This document shows positions 47,844 to 55,595 of a stretch of 64,000 bases of DNA, in pieces; the first letter of the stretch is position 1; every line of letters starts with the position of its first letter. The position numbers and the translations under genes were made by a program. Origin of the DNA: Azospirillum sp. 412522 (GTDB lineage: Bacteria; Pseudomonadota; Alphaproteobacteria; Azospirillales; Azospirillaceae); NCBI RefSeq assembly GCF_019805165.1, contig NZ_RWIJ01000016.1:62001-126000 (forward strand), given 5' to 3'. The notes below the pieces were generated by a model. The model was not told the origin of the DNA. It did no database searches and was given only the letters and a program-made list of their open reading frames with translations.

Positions 47844-48419
47844 TCAATGGTAGTTGAGGATGCCGACGAGCTTCTGGCCGAGCGGGCTCGTCCAGTCGAC
47901 GGCAAGCTCGGAGATGATCTGGTCGACGGTCGTGATGACCGCGCCGGCCTTTTCCATGCGCCGCAGCGCGATGTCGTCGCCGTACTTGGTGTAGGAAGCG
48001 GACGCGTCGGCCGAAACCTGAACTTCGTAGCCTTCGTCGAGCATCTGCAGGACCGGGAAGGTGACGCAGATCTCCGTCGTCACGCCTGCGACGAACAGCT
48101 TCCTGCGGCCGGTCGCCTTGACCGCCTGGTTGAAGCCGTCGTGGTGCATGGCGTTGACGATGCCGGGACGCTTGATGCGGGCGGCGAAGGCCTCGGGCAG
48201 GATCGCTTCGAGTTCCGGCAGCAGCGGCCCCTGGATCTGGTCTTCCATGCTCGAGGTCAGGATGGTCGGAATGTTGGCGGCCTTGGCGATGCGGGCGAGC
48301 TTCAGCGCGTTCTGCTTGACCAGGTTGATGTCGTGCGAGTGGGTCCAGGCCATCGTGCCGATCTGGTGGTCGATCAGCAGCATGGCGGAATTATCCGGGG
48401 TGAAGACGTTCTTGTGCAT
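47844..48419 (-). CDS. Isochorismatase-family cysteine hydrolase (YcaC-like)
   Basis: A 191-residue hydrolase with the catalytic triad readable as Asp17 (MLLIDHQIG), Lys in FAARIKRPGIV, and Cys in GVTTEICVTFPVLQML. The overall pattern (TAWTHSHDI-like N-terminus, SSMEDQIQGPLL, SADASASYTKYGDDIALRRM) is that of YcaC-type hydrolases of unknown substrate rather than entB-type isochorismatase. ATG at 48417-48419 with AAGGAA upstream. Divergent from a LysR gene that probably controls it. Confidence 0.9.
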   Translation of the reverse strand: MHKNVFTPDNSAMLLIDHQIGTMAWTHSHDINLVKQNALKLARIAKAANIPTILTSSMEDQIQGPLLPELEAILPEAFAARIKRPGIVNAMHHDGFNQAVKATGRRKLFVAGVTTEICVTFPVLQMLDEGYEVQVSADASASYTKYGDDIALRRMEKAGAVITTVDQIISELAVDWTSPLGQKLVGILNYH

Positions 48420-48515
48420 TGCCGTATTCCTTCTTCATGTCGGCGGAGGTGGGGGACATTGGTTTCGTTCCGCCCGATGACTGGAATCTAGCGTTGCGAA
48501 AAACGGCACGGTAGC

Positions 48516-48537
48516 TCTATAGAAAGCCACTCTGTGG
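48516..48537. promoter_or_regulatory. Palindromes in the LysR/hydrolase intergenic region
   Basis: TCTATAGA (48516-48523) and CCAC-TCT-GTGG (48527-48537) lie side by side just before the LysR start at 48559, in the 139-bp gap between divergent genes. Position fits an autoregulatory LysR site; binding is not shown. Confidence 0.3.
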
Positions 48538-48558
48538 AACGGAAACCGGAACACCGGA

Positions 48559-49458
48559 ATGGTCAGCTTCGAGGACATGCAGACCTTCGTCGAAGTCGCC
48601 GACGGCGGCGGCATCACGGTCGCCGCACGACGTCTCGGCCTGCCGAAGTCGATCGTCAGCCGAAGGCTGGTCCGCCTCGAGAGCGAGCTTGGCGTCCAGC
48701 TTCTGGCGAGGACGACGAGAGGCGCCTCGCTCACCGAGGCGGGCGTTTCCTTCCGCGAGCACGCCGCCCGCATGTGCCTGGAGATGGACATCGCCCGCGA
48801 GGAGATGCTGCCGGCCGGGGAGCTGAGAGGACGGCTGCGCGTGGCGGTTCCCTCGTCCTTCGGTCCCGGACACTTCGCGCCGGCGCTCGCCGAACTCGCC
48901 CGGCGGCATCCGCTCCTGCAGCTTCACGCCCATTACAGCGACCGGTATGTCGATCTGGTGGCGGAAGGCTACGACTGCGGCATCCGGGTTGGCTACCTCC
49001 AGGATTCGAACCTGACGGCGAGAAGGATCGGCGCCTTCGCGGCCGGCCTGTTCGCCAGCCCGGAATACCTGCGGGTCCACGGCGTCCCGCAGAAGCCCGC
49101 CGACCTGCTCGACCATCAGGCGATCCTGCAGGGAACCGAAAGCTGGAAGGTCTCGGATGGCAGCAGGACGGTCGTCGTCAACGGTCAGGGGCGGTTCAAG
49201 GCGGACAGCGCCGTGGGCATCGCCGAAGGGACGGCGGCCGGACTGGGCATCGCGGCGCTCCCTGTCGCAATCGCGCAAAGCTATGTGACCGCGGGCGCCC
49301 TCGTGCCGATCATGGCGGAATACAGCCTGCCGGAAATCGGCGTCTACATCGTCAGGCCGCCGGGATCGCACGTATCCAGAAAGGTCAGGGTGCTGATCGA
49401 CTTCTTCGTGGAGCGGTTTTCGGCGAACTCCGGAACCGGTCAGCGGGATGTGGGCTAG
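48559..49458 (+). CDS. LysR family transcriptional regulator
   Basis: A 299-residue LysR-type regulator. Winged helix-turn-helix at residues ~1-60 (MQTFVEVADGGGITVAARRL, GLPKSIVSRRLVRLE) and a substrate-binding domain from ~90 (LRGRLRVAVPSSFGPGHFAP). Similar to the AaeR/DsdC-like group that sits beside quinone or aldehyde detoxification genes. Divergent from the cysteine hydrolase gene. Its 3' end overlaps the converging HxlR gene by 4 bp. Confidence 0.93.
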   Translation: MVSFEDMQTFVEVADGGGITVAARRLGLPKSIVSRRLVRLESELGVQLLARTTRGASLTEAGVSFREHAARMCLEMDIAREEMLPAGELRGRLRVAVPSSFGPGHFAPALAELARRHPLLQLHAHYSDRYVDLVAEGYDCGIRVGYLQDSNLTARRIGAFAAGLFASPEYLRVHGVPQKPADLLDHQAILQGTESWKVSDGSRTVVVNGQGRFKADSAVGIAEGTAAGLGIAALPVAIAQSYVTAGALVPIMAEYSLPEIGVYIVRPPGSHVSRKVRVLIDFFVERFSANSGTGQRDVG

Positions 49459-49784
49459 CCCTTTGCAGACAGGCGCCGCTCCTGAAACGCGACGCCCCAG
49501 TCCCGCATGGCCATCAGTACGGGCGCGAGAGTCTGCCCGAACGGAGTGAGCGAATACTCCACGCGCGGCGGGACCTCGGCGAAGACTTCGCGGGCGACGA
49601 TCCCGTCGGCTTCAAGTTCGCGGAGCTGCATCGTCAGGGAGCGCTGGCTCGGGTTTCCGACCAGGCGGCGCAGCTCGCCGAAACGGCGCGGACCGTCGAG
49701 GAGGCGGTAGATGATCATCGGCTTCCACTTGCCGCCGGTGACGTCGACGGTGGTTTCGACGGGGCATTTCCGGCCAACGGTCAT
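49455..49784 (-). CDS. HxlR family transcriptional regulator
   Basis: A 109-residue winged-helix regulator: CPVETTVDVTGGKWKPMIIY, RRFGELRRLVGNPSQRSLTM, LRELEADGIVAREVF, PPRVEYSLTPFG. The Cys near the N-terminus is the residue used for redox or electrophile sensing in several HxlR/YodB members. ATG at 49782-49784 with GGAG upstream. Divergent from the quinone-reductase-like gene it likely represses. Confidence 0.93.
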   Translation of the reverse strand: MTVGRKCPVETTVDVTGGKWKPMIIYRLLDGPRRFGELRRLVGNPSQRSLTMQLRELEADGIVAREVFAEVPPRVEYSLTPFGQTLAPVLMAMRDWGVAFQERRLSAKG

Positions 49785-49827
49785 CGATCGCTCCAATAGT
49801 GTACTTTCTATCCCTATAGGCAGAACT

Positions 49828-49843
49828 GTTGCCTACTTGCAAC
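49828..49843. promoter_or_regulatory. Inverted repeat between HxlR gene and oxidoreductase gene
   Basis: GTTGC-CTACTT-GCAAC, a perfect 5-bp-arm inverted repeat in the 111-bp divergent gap. Candidate HxlR operator on position alone. Confidence 0.3.
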
Positions 49844-49895
49844 TTCGCCTGCATGGCGCCTAGCTGAAGGCAGCCAATTCGAGAGGTGCGTCATC

Positions 49896-50891
49896 ATGCG
49901 GGCTGCTTTCTACGACAGACAGGGAACCGCGAGGGAGGTGCTGACCGTCGGCGACCTGCCGGCTCCGCAGCCGGGAGCCGGGGAGGTCCGGGTGAGGGTG
50001 GCCGCCTCCGGCATCAACCCTTCCGACATCAAGACGAGGACCGGTTTTGGCGGCAAGGCCATGCCGTTCCCGCGGATCGTGCCGCATCAGGACGGAGCGG
50101 GTGTCATCGACGATGTCGGTCCCGGCGTGCCTTCCGAACGCATCGGCGAGCGGGTCTGGATCTACATGGCGCAGATGGGGAGGGCGTTCGGTACCGCGGC
50201 CGAATTCGTCGTCGTGCCTTCGGCGCAGGCGGTCAGGCTTGCCGACACCGTGTCCTTCGAGATCGGCGCGTCCCTCGGCGTCCCGGCGATGACCGCGCAC
50301 CGGTGCCTGTTCGCGGACGGCGACCTGCGCGGCAGGCGGGTTCTCGTCCAGGGCGGAGCGGGTGCCGTGGGCAATGCGGCGATCCTCCTTGCGAAATGGG
50401 CAGGCGCTTGGGTGGCGGCGACGGTGAGCCGCGACGAACAGGCGGATGTCGCCCGGGCGGCCGGTGCGGATCTCGTCGTCAACCGGCATGAGGAAGACGT
50501 CTCCCAGGCGGTGAGATCCGCGACTCTCGGCCACGGAGTCGACCGCCTCGTCGATGTGGATATCTCCGCCAACATCGACGTGGCGATCGCCTGTCTCGCG
50601 CGCGACGGCGTCATCTCGGCCTATTCGACGAAATCGTCGCAGGCCTCTCTCACGATCCCGTTCTTCCCGGCCCTGCTCGGCGGTTTCTCGTTCCGTTTCG
50701 TCTACGTCTACACCATGCCGGAAGCAGCGATGCGGCAGGCGGCCGAGGAGGTCTCCGCCTGCGCCGCGTCGGGAGCCTATGCCCCGCGGATCGCCAAGAC
50801 CTATGATCTCGACGCCGTGGCCGAAGCACACGAGTTCCAGGAGAGCGGCAAGGCGGTCGGAAAAATCCTCGTCCGATTACCGAATTCGTGA
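49896..50891 (+). CDS. Zinc-free MDR oxidoreductase, NADPH:quinone reductase-like
   Basis: A 331-residue medium-chain dehydrogenase/reductase without the structural-zinc Cys cluster. N-terminal GroES-like domain (RVRVAASGINPSDIKTR), HQDGAGVIDDVG, and Rossmann motif VLVQGGAGAVGNAAILLAK. The Ser/Arg pattern after strand 2 (VAATVSRDEQ) suggests NADPH. Quinone or enone reduction is likely, in keeping with the divergent HxlR regulator, a typical pairing for electrophile detoxification. Confidence 0.9.
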   Translation: MRAAFYDRQGTAREVLTVGDLPAPQPGAGEVRVRVAASGINPSDIKTRTGFGGKAMPFPRIVPHQDGAGVIDDVGPGVPSERIGERVWIYMAQMGRAFGTAAEFVVVPSAQAVRLADTVSFEIGASLGVPAMTAHRCLFADGDLRGRRVLVQGGAGAVGNAAILLAKWAGAWVAATVSRDEQADVARAAGADLVVNRHEEDVSQAVRSATLGHGVDRLVDVDISANIDVAIACLARDGVISAYSTKSSQASLTIPFFPALLGGFSFRFVYVYTMPEAAMRQAAEEVSACAASGAYAPRIAKTYDLDAVAEAHEFQESGKAVGKILVRLPNS

Positions 50892-51627
50892 CGCGCGCCG
50901 ACCCTTGCCCCCTTCCCGGATCGGCAACGCCGCCGGCATTCATTCTTCCCCGTCGCAATGGGGCATCGGCTCACGGGGTGTCGGCTTTGGGAATTCCTCT
51001 CGATGAGTCAGCGGCTCCACGCGACGGCATCACTCCTCCATCATGATGGACAGGCCAACGAACTGGGCTATTTGTAGGTAAGGTGGCGGCATACCAAGAT
51101 ATGTTCATCAGCCATTAACTCGGCCGTACCACCCTGCGGCATCTTGTCCAGGGGAGCCTTTGACGTGGGTGCGTTGCTGAGCGTTGCGGTTGCCATCGCA
51201 GGTGGATTTACAGCCGAAATCGCGGATCTCGGCGACCGCCGGGAAATCTCCGTCGTCCGTCGAGCGGGAACGGAAGTCTATCATGAGGTGACCACGGCAT
51301 CGTTCGACGCCTGCATCAGGCGTTTCGCCGCAGGATCCACCGGCCCGGCTTGAGCATCGTTGTGGGACATCGGGCCAGTTCACGGTGACCGGCGTCCCGC
51401 GCACTGGCGCCGCCGGTCGCCCACGGCGTTGATGCCGGTCGGCGAAATTCTTCAACCGGTGCATGGCCGCGACGACGCCGATCAGGACGGCAGGCAAGAA
51501 TTTCGCGCATGCGGGCCGTAGATTCGACGCCGCAAACACTGTTCGAAAGGAAGGGATCGGGGCTGGAAGAGGACGATCATGCTCTCCCCACCCGGGCCGC
51601 CGCGCTTTGAATGCTGCCCTTTCGCCC
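50892..51627. other. Gene-poor stretch (736 bp) before the catB leader
   Basis: Only one weak small ORF (51165-51353) is seen. The sequence has mixed composition, including a comparatively AT-rich part at about 51040-51120, and carries no recognisable transposase, integrase or tRNA. Possibly a scar of past insertion events. Confidence 0.45.
51165..51353 (+). CDS. Possible small protein (62 aa)
   Basis: A GTG start at 51165 with GGGGAG eight bp upstream opens a 62-residue frame (GALLSVAVAIAGGFTAEIAD, then RREISVVRRAGTEVYHEVTT). It has one short hydrophobic stretch and no recognised family. Weak evidence: length is short, and the gene-poor context gives no support. Confidence 0.35.
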   Translation: MGALLSVAVAIAGGFTAEIADLGDRREISVVRRAGTEVYHEVTTASFDACIRRFAAGSTGPA

Positions 51628-51656
51628 TTGGCGATCTGATTGATCCTTTATATACA
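51628..51656 (+). promoter_or_regulatory. Candidate sigma-70 promoter of catB
   Basis: TTGGCG (51628-51633), 17 bp, TATACA (51651-51656) in an AT-richer patch (TTTATATACA). The expected start is at about 51662-51665, at or just before the ATG of the 15-codon leader ORF, which would then be translated as a nearly leaderless message. Confidence 0.5.
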
Positions 51657-51664
51657 TCCTCACC

Positions 51665-51712
51665 ATGAAAGCGGCCCCAAGTACGATCTGCATCGCGCTC
51701 TCGCGCGTTTGA
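51665..51712 (+). CDS. Putative 15-residue leader peptide of catB
   Basis: ATG at 51665 to TGA at 51710-51712 encodes MKAAPSTICIALSRV. No Shine-Dalgarno precedes it, but it begins within a few bases of the predicted transcription start. Its last codons form one arm of hairpin 1, and its stop is in the loop. Chloramphenicol-type drugs are known to arrest ribosomes preferentially when Ala, Ser or Thr is the penultimate residue of the nascent chain. This peptide has six such residues in 15. A role as a drug-sensing leader is inferred. Confidence 0.45.
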   Translation: MKAAPSTICIALSRV

Positions 51713-51802
51713 CGCGAAGAGCCCTGACGCGAGCCCCCTCAAAGGGGGGCCGCGTCGTGCGCCTGCGCCCTCGCGCAGGCAGGAGGCCGCATAGCCTGCG
51801 GC
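51698..51802 (+). promoter_or_regulatory. Structured leader of catB: serial and alternative hairpins
   Basis: Four stems can be drawn. (1) CTCTCGCG/CGCG-A-AGAG, 51698-51721, loop holding the leader stop codon. (2) GACGCG...CGCGTC, 51726-51756, with inner CCCCCT/AGGGGG. (3) GCCTGCGC-CCTC-GCGCAGGC, 51761-51780, perfect. (4) GCCGCA-TAGCC-TGCGGC, 51786-51802. Two rival pairings exist. GACGCG occurs twice (51711 and 51726) and both copies can pair with CGCGTC. CGCAGGC (51774-51780) can pair upstream (51761) or downstream (51794), the latter enclosing AGGAGG (51781-51786). This arrangement is typical of attenuators; mechanism is inferred. Confidence 0.5.
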
Positions 51803-51823
51803 TCGGATGCCGTGAGTGAATCG

Positions 51824-52459
51824 ATGAGAAACTTTTTCGAAAGCCCCTTCAAGGGAATCCTGCTGGAAAAGCAGGTCACCAATCGCAACATCATTGTTGG
51901 CCGATACAGCTATTACTCCGGCTATTATCATGGCCACAGTTTCGATGAGTGCGCCCGATTTCTTTCCCCGGACGAAGGTGCCGATAAGTTGGTGATCGGC
52001 AGCTTTTGCTCGATCGGATCCGGCGCAGCGTTCATCATGGCCGGCAACCAGGGGCACCGAAGCGACTGGATCAGCACATTTCCCTTCTTCTGGATGCCCG
52101 ACGTGCCGGCATTCGCCGGAGCGCAAAACGGCTATCAGCCCGCAGGCGATACGGTGATCGGCAATGACGTTTGGATCGGTTCGGAGGCCATCATCATGCC
52201 CGGCATCACGATTGGCGACGGCGCCGTGATCGGCACAAGGGCGCTGGTGACGCGAGACGTCGCCCCTTACGCGATCGTGGGGGGCAACCCCGCCAGAGTG
52301 ATCCGGAAGCGATTCGATGACTCCCTGGTTGCGCTGCTGCTCGAGATGAAGTGGTGGGATTGGTCCGATGACCAGTTGCAGGGCGCCATGCCGATCCTGA
52401 CCAGCGGCGACATCGCGGCGCTTCATCGTCACTGGCAAGGCGTGATTGTACGCCACTGA
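51824..52459 (+). CDS. catB: Type B chloramphenicol O-acetyltransferase (xenobiotic acetyltransferase)
   Basis: A 211-residue left-handed beta-helix acetyltransferase, the normal length of CatB/PaXAT proteins. Family start M-x-N-x-FESPFKG, [34 protein letters not shown], active-site His78 in MAGNQGHR, hexapeptide turns ([17 protein letters not shown]), [13 protein letters not shown] and a Trp-rich C-terminus (EMKWWDW). It acetylates chloramphenicol or related hydroxyl compounds from acetyl-CoA; trimer by family. The ATG at 51824 is preferred because the family begins there. A GTG at 51812 in frame is possible. Preceded by a promoter, a 15-codon ORF and a structured leader. Confidence 0.93.
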   Translation: MRNFFESPFKGILLEKQVTNRNIIVGRYSYYSGYYHGHSFDECARFLSPDEGADKLVIGSFCSIGSGAAFIMAGNQGHRSDWISTFPFFWMPDVPAFAGAQNGYQPAGDTVIGNDVWIGSEAIIMPGITIGDGAVIGTRALVTRDVAPYAIVGGNPARVIRKRFDDSLVALLLEMKWWDWSDDQLQGAMPILTSGDIAALHRHWQGVIVRH

Positions 52460-52700
52460 CAGCGGCCATGCCGGCTTTGCCTGTCCCTGGAACGGGGCGG
52501 GCAAAGCCGGCCCCTGGGCAGGAGGCCGGCGATCGGCAAATGAATGGCGACCGGGCGGGGTCGGCCGCCGTGATTGAAGGGGTGCGTGGCCGGAGGCTTG
52601 CGGTGAGGGCTGCGTTCGAAGCGGAGCCGATCTATCCTGGTCACCGGCAGGGCCACGCGCCGGCATCCTGCCGTCCTCCTTCAGAGCCAAGAGAGTTGCC

Positions 52701-53825
52701 GTGGCAAAGGCGAAACGGAAGACGCTGCCGAAAGACTTCGAGACCCTGTTGAAGACGGGTGACGTCGAGGCGCTGAAGGCGGTTTTCGACGGCTGCGACG
52801 TGAATGCCCGCGGCGGGGTGTTCAAGCAGACCGCCCTCGCCTTCAACGATTGCCCCGACGACCTCGCCCGCTGGCTCGTCGATCAGGGCGCGGATGTCTC
52901 CGCGCCCGACAGTTACGGCGACACCCCGCTTCATGCGCGCGCCGGCCACTGGCAAGGCCGGATCGAAATTCTGCTGGAGCTGGGAGCCGACGTGCACAGC
53001 GGCGAGGCCGCGCGCGGCACGCCCCTCCACAAGGCGGCAGCGGTCGGCAATCTGCGGGCGATCGAGCTGCTGCTGGCCCATGGCGCGCGCGTCGACGCGC
53101 TCGACGGCAGCGGCCGGACGCCGTTGGTCCATGCGTTGCACCGCTGCGCCAACAGCGACATCAGGCGGGTGGAAGCCGCCGCCCAATTGCTGGTGGCCGC
53201 CGAACGCCGGCCGGCCACGGCCAAGCCGAAATCCCTGCTCGGCCGCCTGTTTGGCAAGGGCCAGGACGACGGGACCATGGCGACGCCGGAGATCGGGGCG
53301 CTGGTGGAGCGCATCGGCAAGCAGTTCGAGTTCCATCGCGCCGGATACAACCCCGACGAGGTCGAGGCGACGAGTGCCGCGCTGGACCGGCTCTATGCGC
53401 TGTTCGGCGTGCCGCCCGTTCCTCGCCGGGTGATGCATGACGGCAGATCGCCCGTCGTCGCCACGGCAGCCCGCTGGGAAGACCGGTACCGGGAGCTTTG
53501 GGACCTGCTGGTGCCCTCGGCCGGTCCCGCCGACACCGTGCAGGGCGAGGTCATCCGGATCGCCGGCAGGATCAACGACGAACTGGAACGCAACGGCGGC
53601 GTCAACTGGGATGCGGAGTACCGGAAGATGGCCGACGCCTTTCTGCGGCACATCCGCTCCGCCACGCCTTTGCCCGAGTCCGCGCTGTCGGAGGCCGACC
53701 GGACGATCGCCGAGGCGAAGGCGAGGATCGGCGACGATACCGCCCGGCTCCGCGCCCTCGCCGTCGACTGGGTGGCGTTGAACCCGGCGCCCCTGCCCCT
53801 GTCACCGCCGACTTACAGGCGCTGA
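52701..53825 (+). CDS. Ankyrin repeat protein
   Basis: A 374-residue protein. Ankyrin repeats cover residues ~10-175: LLKTGDVEALKAVFDGCDVN, DTPLHARAGHWQGRIEILLE, GTPLHKAAAVGNLRAIELLL, and GRTPLVHALHRCANSDIRRV. A C-terminal helical region (~190-360) of unknown type follows (AGYNPDEVEATSAALDRLYA; NWDAEYRKMADAFLRHI). The GTG at 52701 has AGAGAG upstream. No signal peptide. Ankyrin proteins bind other proteins; the partner is unknown. A 241-bp gap separates it from catB and shows nothing recognisable. Confidence 0.82.
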   Translation: MAKAKRKTLPKDFETLLKTGDVEALKAVFDGCDVNARGGVFKQTALAFNDCPDDLARWLVDQGADVSAPDSYGDTPLHARAGHWQGRIEILLELGADVHSGEAARGTPLHKAAAVGNLRAIELLLAHGARVDALDGSGRTPLVHALHRCANSDIRRVEAAAQLLVAAERRPATAKPKSLLGRLFGKGQDDGTMATPEIGALVERIGKQFEFHRAGYNPDEVEATSAALDRLYALFGVPPVPRRVMHDGRSPVVATAARWEDRYRELWDLLVPSAGPADTVQGEVIRIAGRINDELERNGGVNWDAEYRKMADAFLRHIRSATPLPESALSEADRTIAEAKARIGDDTARLRALAVDWVALNPAPLPLSPPTYRR

Positions 53826-53893
53826 CGTCCGCCGGAGGGTGGCCGGCAATCGGGGGCACGCTTCGAATCGAGTCCGATCCTACGCGATCCGGT

Positions 53894-54541
53894 CTACATC
53901 GGCGGAGTCAGGCCGTCCTTTCCGATGCTGATCGACGAGGCGACCACGGTTCCCTCCGCAACGGGCCGCCCGACGACGATGACCTTGGCCCCTGCCGTCA
54001 GCGCCGACGGGTCGGCGGGTTCGAACGACACCACCGGCACGTCGTCGGGGATCAGGATCCGCTTCTCGTCATTGCCATACTTGACGGTGGCGACGCGGCC
54101 GCTGGCGCTCACCAGGCTGCCCACCGTGCCGTTCGTCATGGAACCCCCGTCGCCACCGAGATCCCAGGGGCGGGACCCTTCTCCCGTCCCGCGCATGGCG
54201 GGCGGGAAGATATGCACCTCCAGGGCCCGAAGCGTGCCGTCCGCCTGCGGCACGGCAGCCGTGCCGATGTAGCTGCCGGGCTGGATGTTCTCCAGACTGT
54301 TCTTGACGATGTAGGTGAGACGGGAGCCTGCCGGCACCTGGACATGGACCGCGCCGCCGCTTCGCGTCGTCAGTTCCAGGGCATCGCCGGCGACGGACCC
54401 GATCGTGCCGCGCAGCCGGACCGGCTCGGCGCCGGAGGGCGGCGCGGTCTGTGCCTTCGCCGCGCCGGCCGTGATCACACCGGCCGCAATCATAAGGGCG
54501 GCGGACAGGACGGCTATCTTGCGCCTCGTCATCGCGGTCAT
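53894..54541 (-). CDS. Exported beta-rich protein, DUF5666-like
   Basis: A 215-residue protein with a Sec signal peptide (RRKIAVLSAALMIAAGVITA, cleavage near AKAQ). Two repeats of a short beta-barrel module follow: LRGTIGSVAGDALELTTRSG and NGTVGSLVSASGRVATVKYG, each with a value-setting strand. This is the DUF5666-type OB-like arrangement often found in periplasmic proteins of unknown function. ATG at 54539-54541 with GGGAAA upstream; a second ATG three codons on is possible. Confidence 0.78.
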   Translation of the reverse strand: MTAMTRRKIAVLSAALMIAAGVITAGAAKAQTAPPSGAEPVRLRGTIGSVAGDALELTTRSGGAVHVQVPAGSRLTYIVKNSLENIQPGSYIGTAAVPQADGTLRALEVHIFPPAMRGTGEGSRPWDLGGDGGSMTNGTVGSLVSASGRVATVKYGNDEKRILIPDDVPVVSFEPADPSALTAGAKVIVVGRPVAEGTVVASSISIGKDGLTPPM

Positions 54542-54674
54542 TTCGTTTCCCGATTCCCGATGCTCCTGCACGGCAACTTAGCATCCCACCCGGCCCACGC
54601 GCATGCCGGAAAGGCGGGGAAGTGTTCACTTGTCCGTGAGGACCAAGCGCCCGCGAGGCGCCGCCAAAAGCGGC

Positions 54675-55199
54675 TCAAGGCGGCGGGGGCAGCCGGTCCG
54701 GAGCGACCTCGACCGGGTAATCGGCGAAGAAGACCGGGAAGGTCCCATGCTCGGCGGCTCCCAGCATGGCGACATACCACCCGGCATAGGCCCAGTCGGC
54801 ACCCCGGCCGTCGCGGGCGATCTCGGGAAACCGTTCGACGAACTTCGCGGCGAGGCGGCGGGCGGAATCCTGCGCCGAATCCTCCCATCCGAAATACCTG
54901 TCCTTCTGGCCGGTGCTGTAGCTGGCGATCCGCCGGCTCCAATCGAGCGGCTCCCAGCCGTTCGGGGCCACGTTGCCCGCCGGGGTGACGTGGCAACGCC
55001 AGTGGCATCCGGACGGCGCCATGCCGGGCGCGATCCTGAGGCGCTGATACCCGACCTTGTGAAGTTCGCCCACCATGGCGAGCAGGCGGCCTGCCCACCG
55101 GATGACCGGATCGGTGGGCGGAGACAGCGACACCGACATGACCTGCGCACCGTCCATCCGCGTCTCCTCGCATATTTGGGCAATCGCCGATTCAGCCAT
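54675..55199 (-). CDS. Hypothetical protein (174 aa)
   Basis: Not recognised. A soluble, Trp-rich protein (RWAGRLLAMVGELHKVGYQR, GCHWRCHVTP, WSRRIASYSTG, DWAYAGWYVAMLGAAEHG, FFADYP), probably alpha/beta and without signal peptide. Composition and codon use match the genomic norm, supporting a real gene. An alternative start is Met15. It lies between the exported DUF5666-like protein and a small ORF on the other strand. Confidence 0.65.
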   Translation of the reverse strand: MAESAIAQICEETRMDGAQVMSVSLSPPTDPVIRWAGRLLAMVGELHKVGYQRLRIAPGMAPSGCHWRCHVTPAGNVAPNGWEPLDWSRRIASYSTGQKDRYFGWEDSAQDSARRLAAKFVERFPEIARDGRGADWAYAGWYVAMLGAAEHGTFPVFFADYPVEVAPDRLPPPP

Positions 55200-55374
55200 C
55201 GCCGTTCTCGCCCTGCAAGCACGCCATCGGACAAGGCCGGCCGGGAGCGTCCGGCCGGCGTCGCGGAAAGGGCCGGCATGCTCCTCCCGCCGGGGTTACG
55301 GCGCCGCGAGCGAATGTCGGCAGGCCTCGCTCAGCGGCTGCCGCTTCGGCCGGCGTTCGACCACCCCCGCCCGT

Positions 55375-55515
55375 GTGAACGGATCGGTGCTGCAAAAACA
55401 GTCCCAGCAGCTGGTCCGCGCCGCCGATGCGGAACGCGCCGGCGACAGCGTGGAGGCCGAGTTGTGCCGGCAGTATGCCGAGCATTGGTTCCGTGCCTCA
55501 CGCGGGGAGGATTGA
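55375..55515 (+). CDS. Small protein resembling the C-terminus of DUF4167 proteins
   Basis: From a GTG at 55375 the frame gives 46 residues, SVLQKQSQQLVRAADAERAG, DSVEAELCRQYAEHWFRAS. The pattern 'LxxARDAxxxGDRVxAENxxQHAEHYFR' is characteristic of the DUF4167 core found in alphaproteobacteria. No good ribosome site; the frame is open further upstream, so the true start is unclear and this could be a fragment. Confidence 0.4.
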   Translation: MNGSVLQKQSQQLVRAADAERAGDSVEAELCRQYAEHWFRASRGED

Positions 55516-55595
55516 AGGCAAGGCGTCGCGAAAGGGACAGGTCGGTACGCCCGGCCGCCATGGCAGAAAAGCACCCATATCGCCCCCGCCGCCCG

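Noticed and set aside
51741-51760. The CCCCCT-CAA-AGGGGGG stem in the catB leader considered as an intrinsic terminator
   Set aside because: No T-tract follows, so transcription attenuation through this hairpin is unlikely; translation-level control is favoured.
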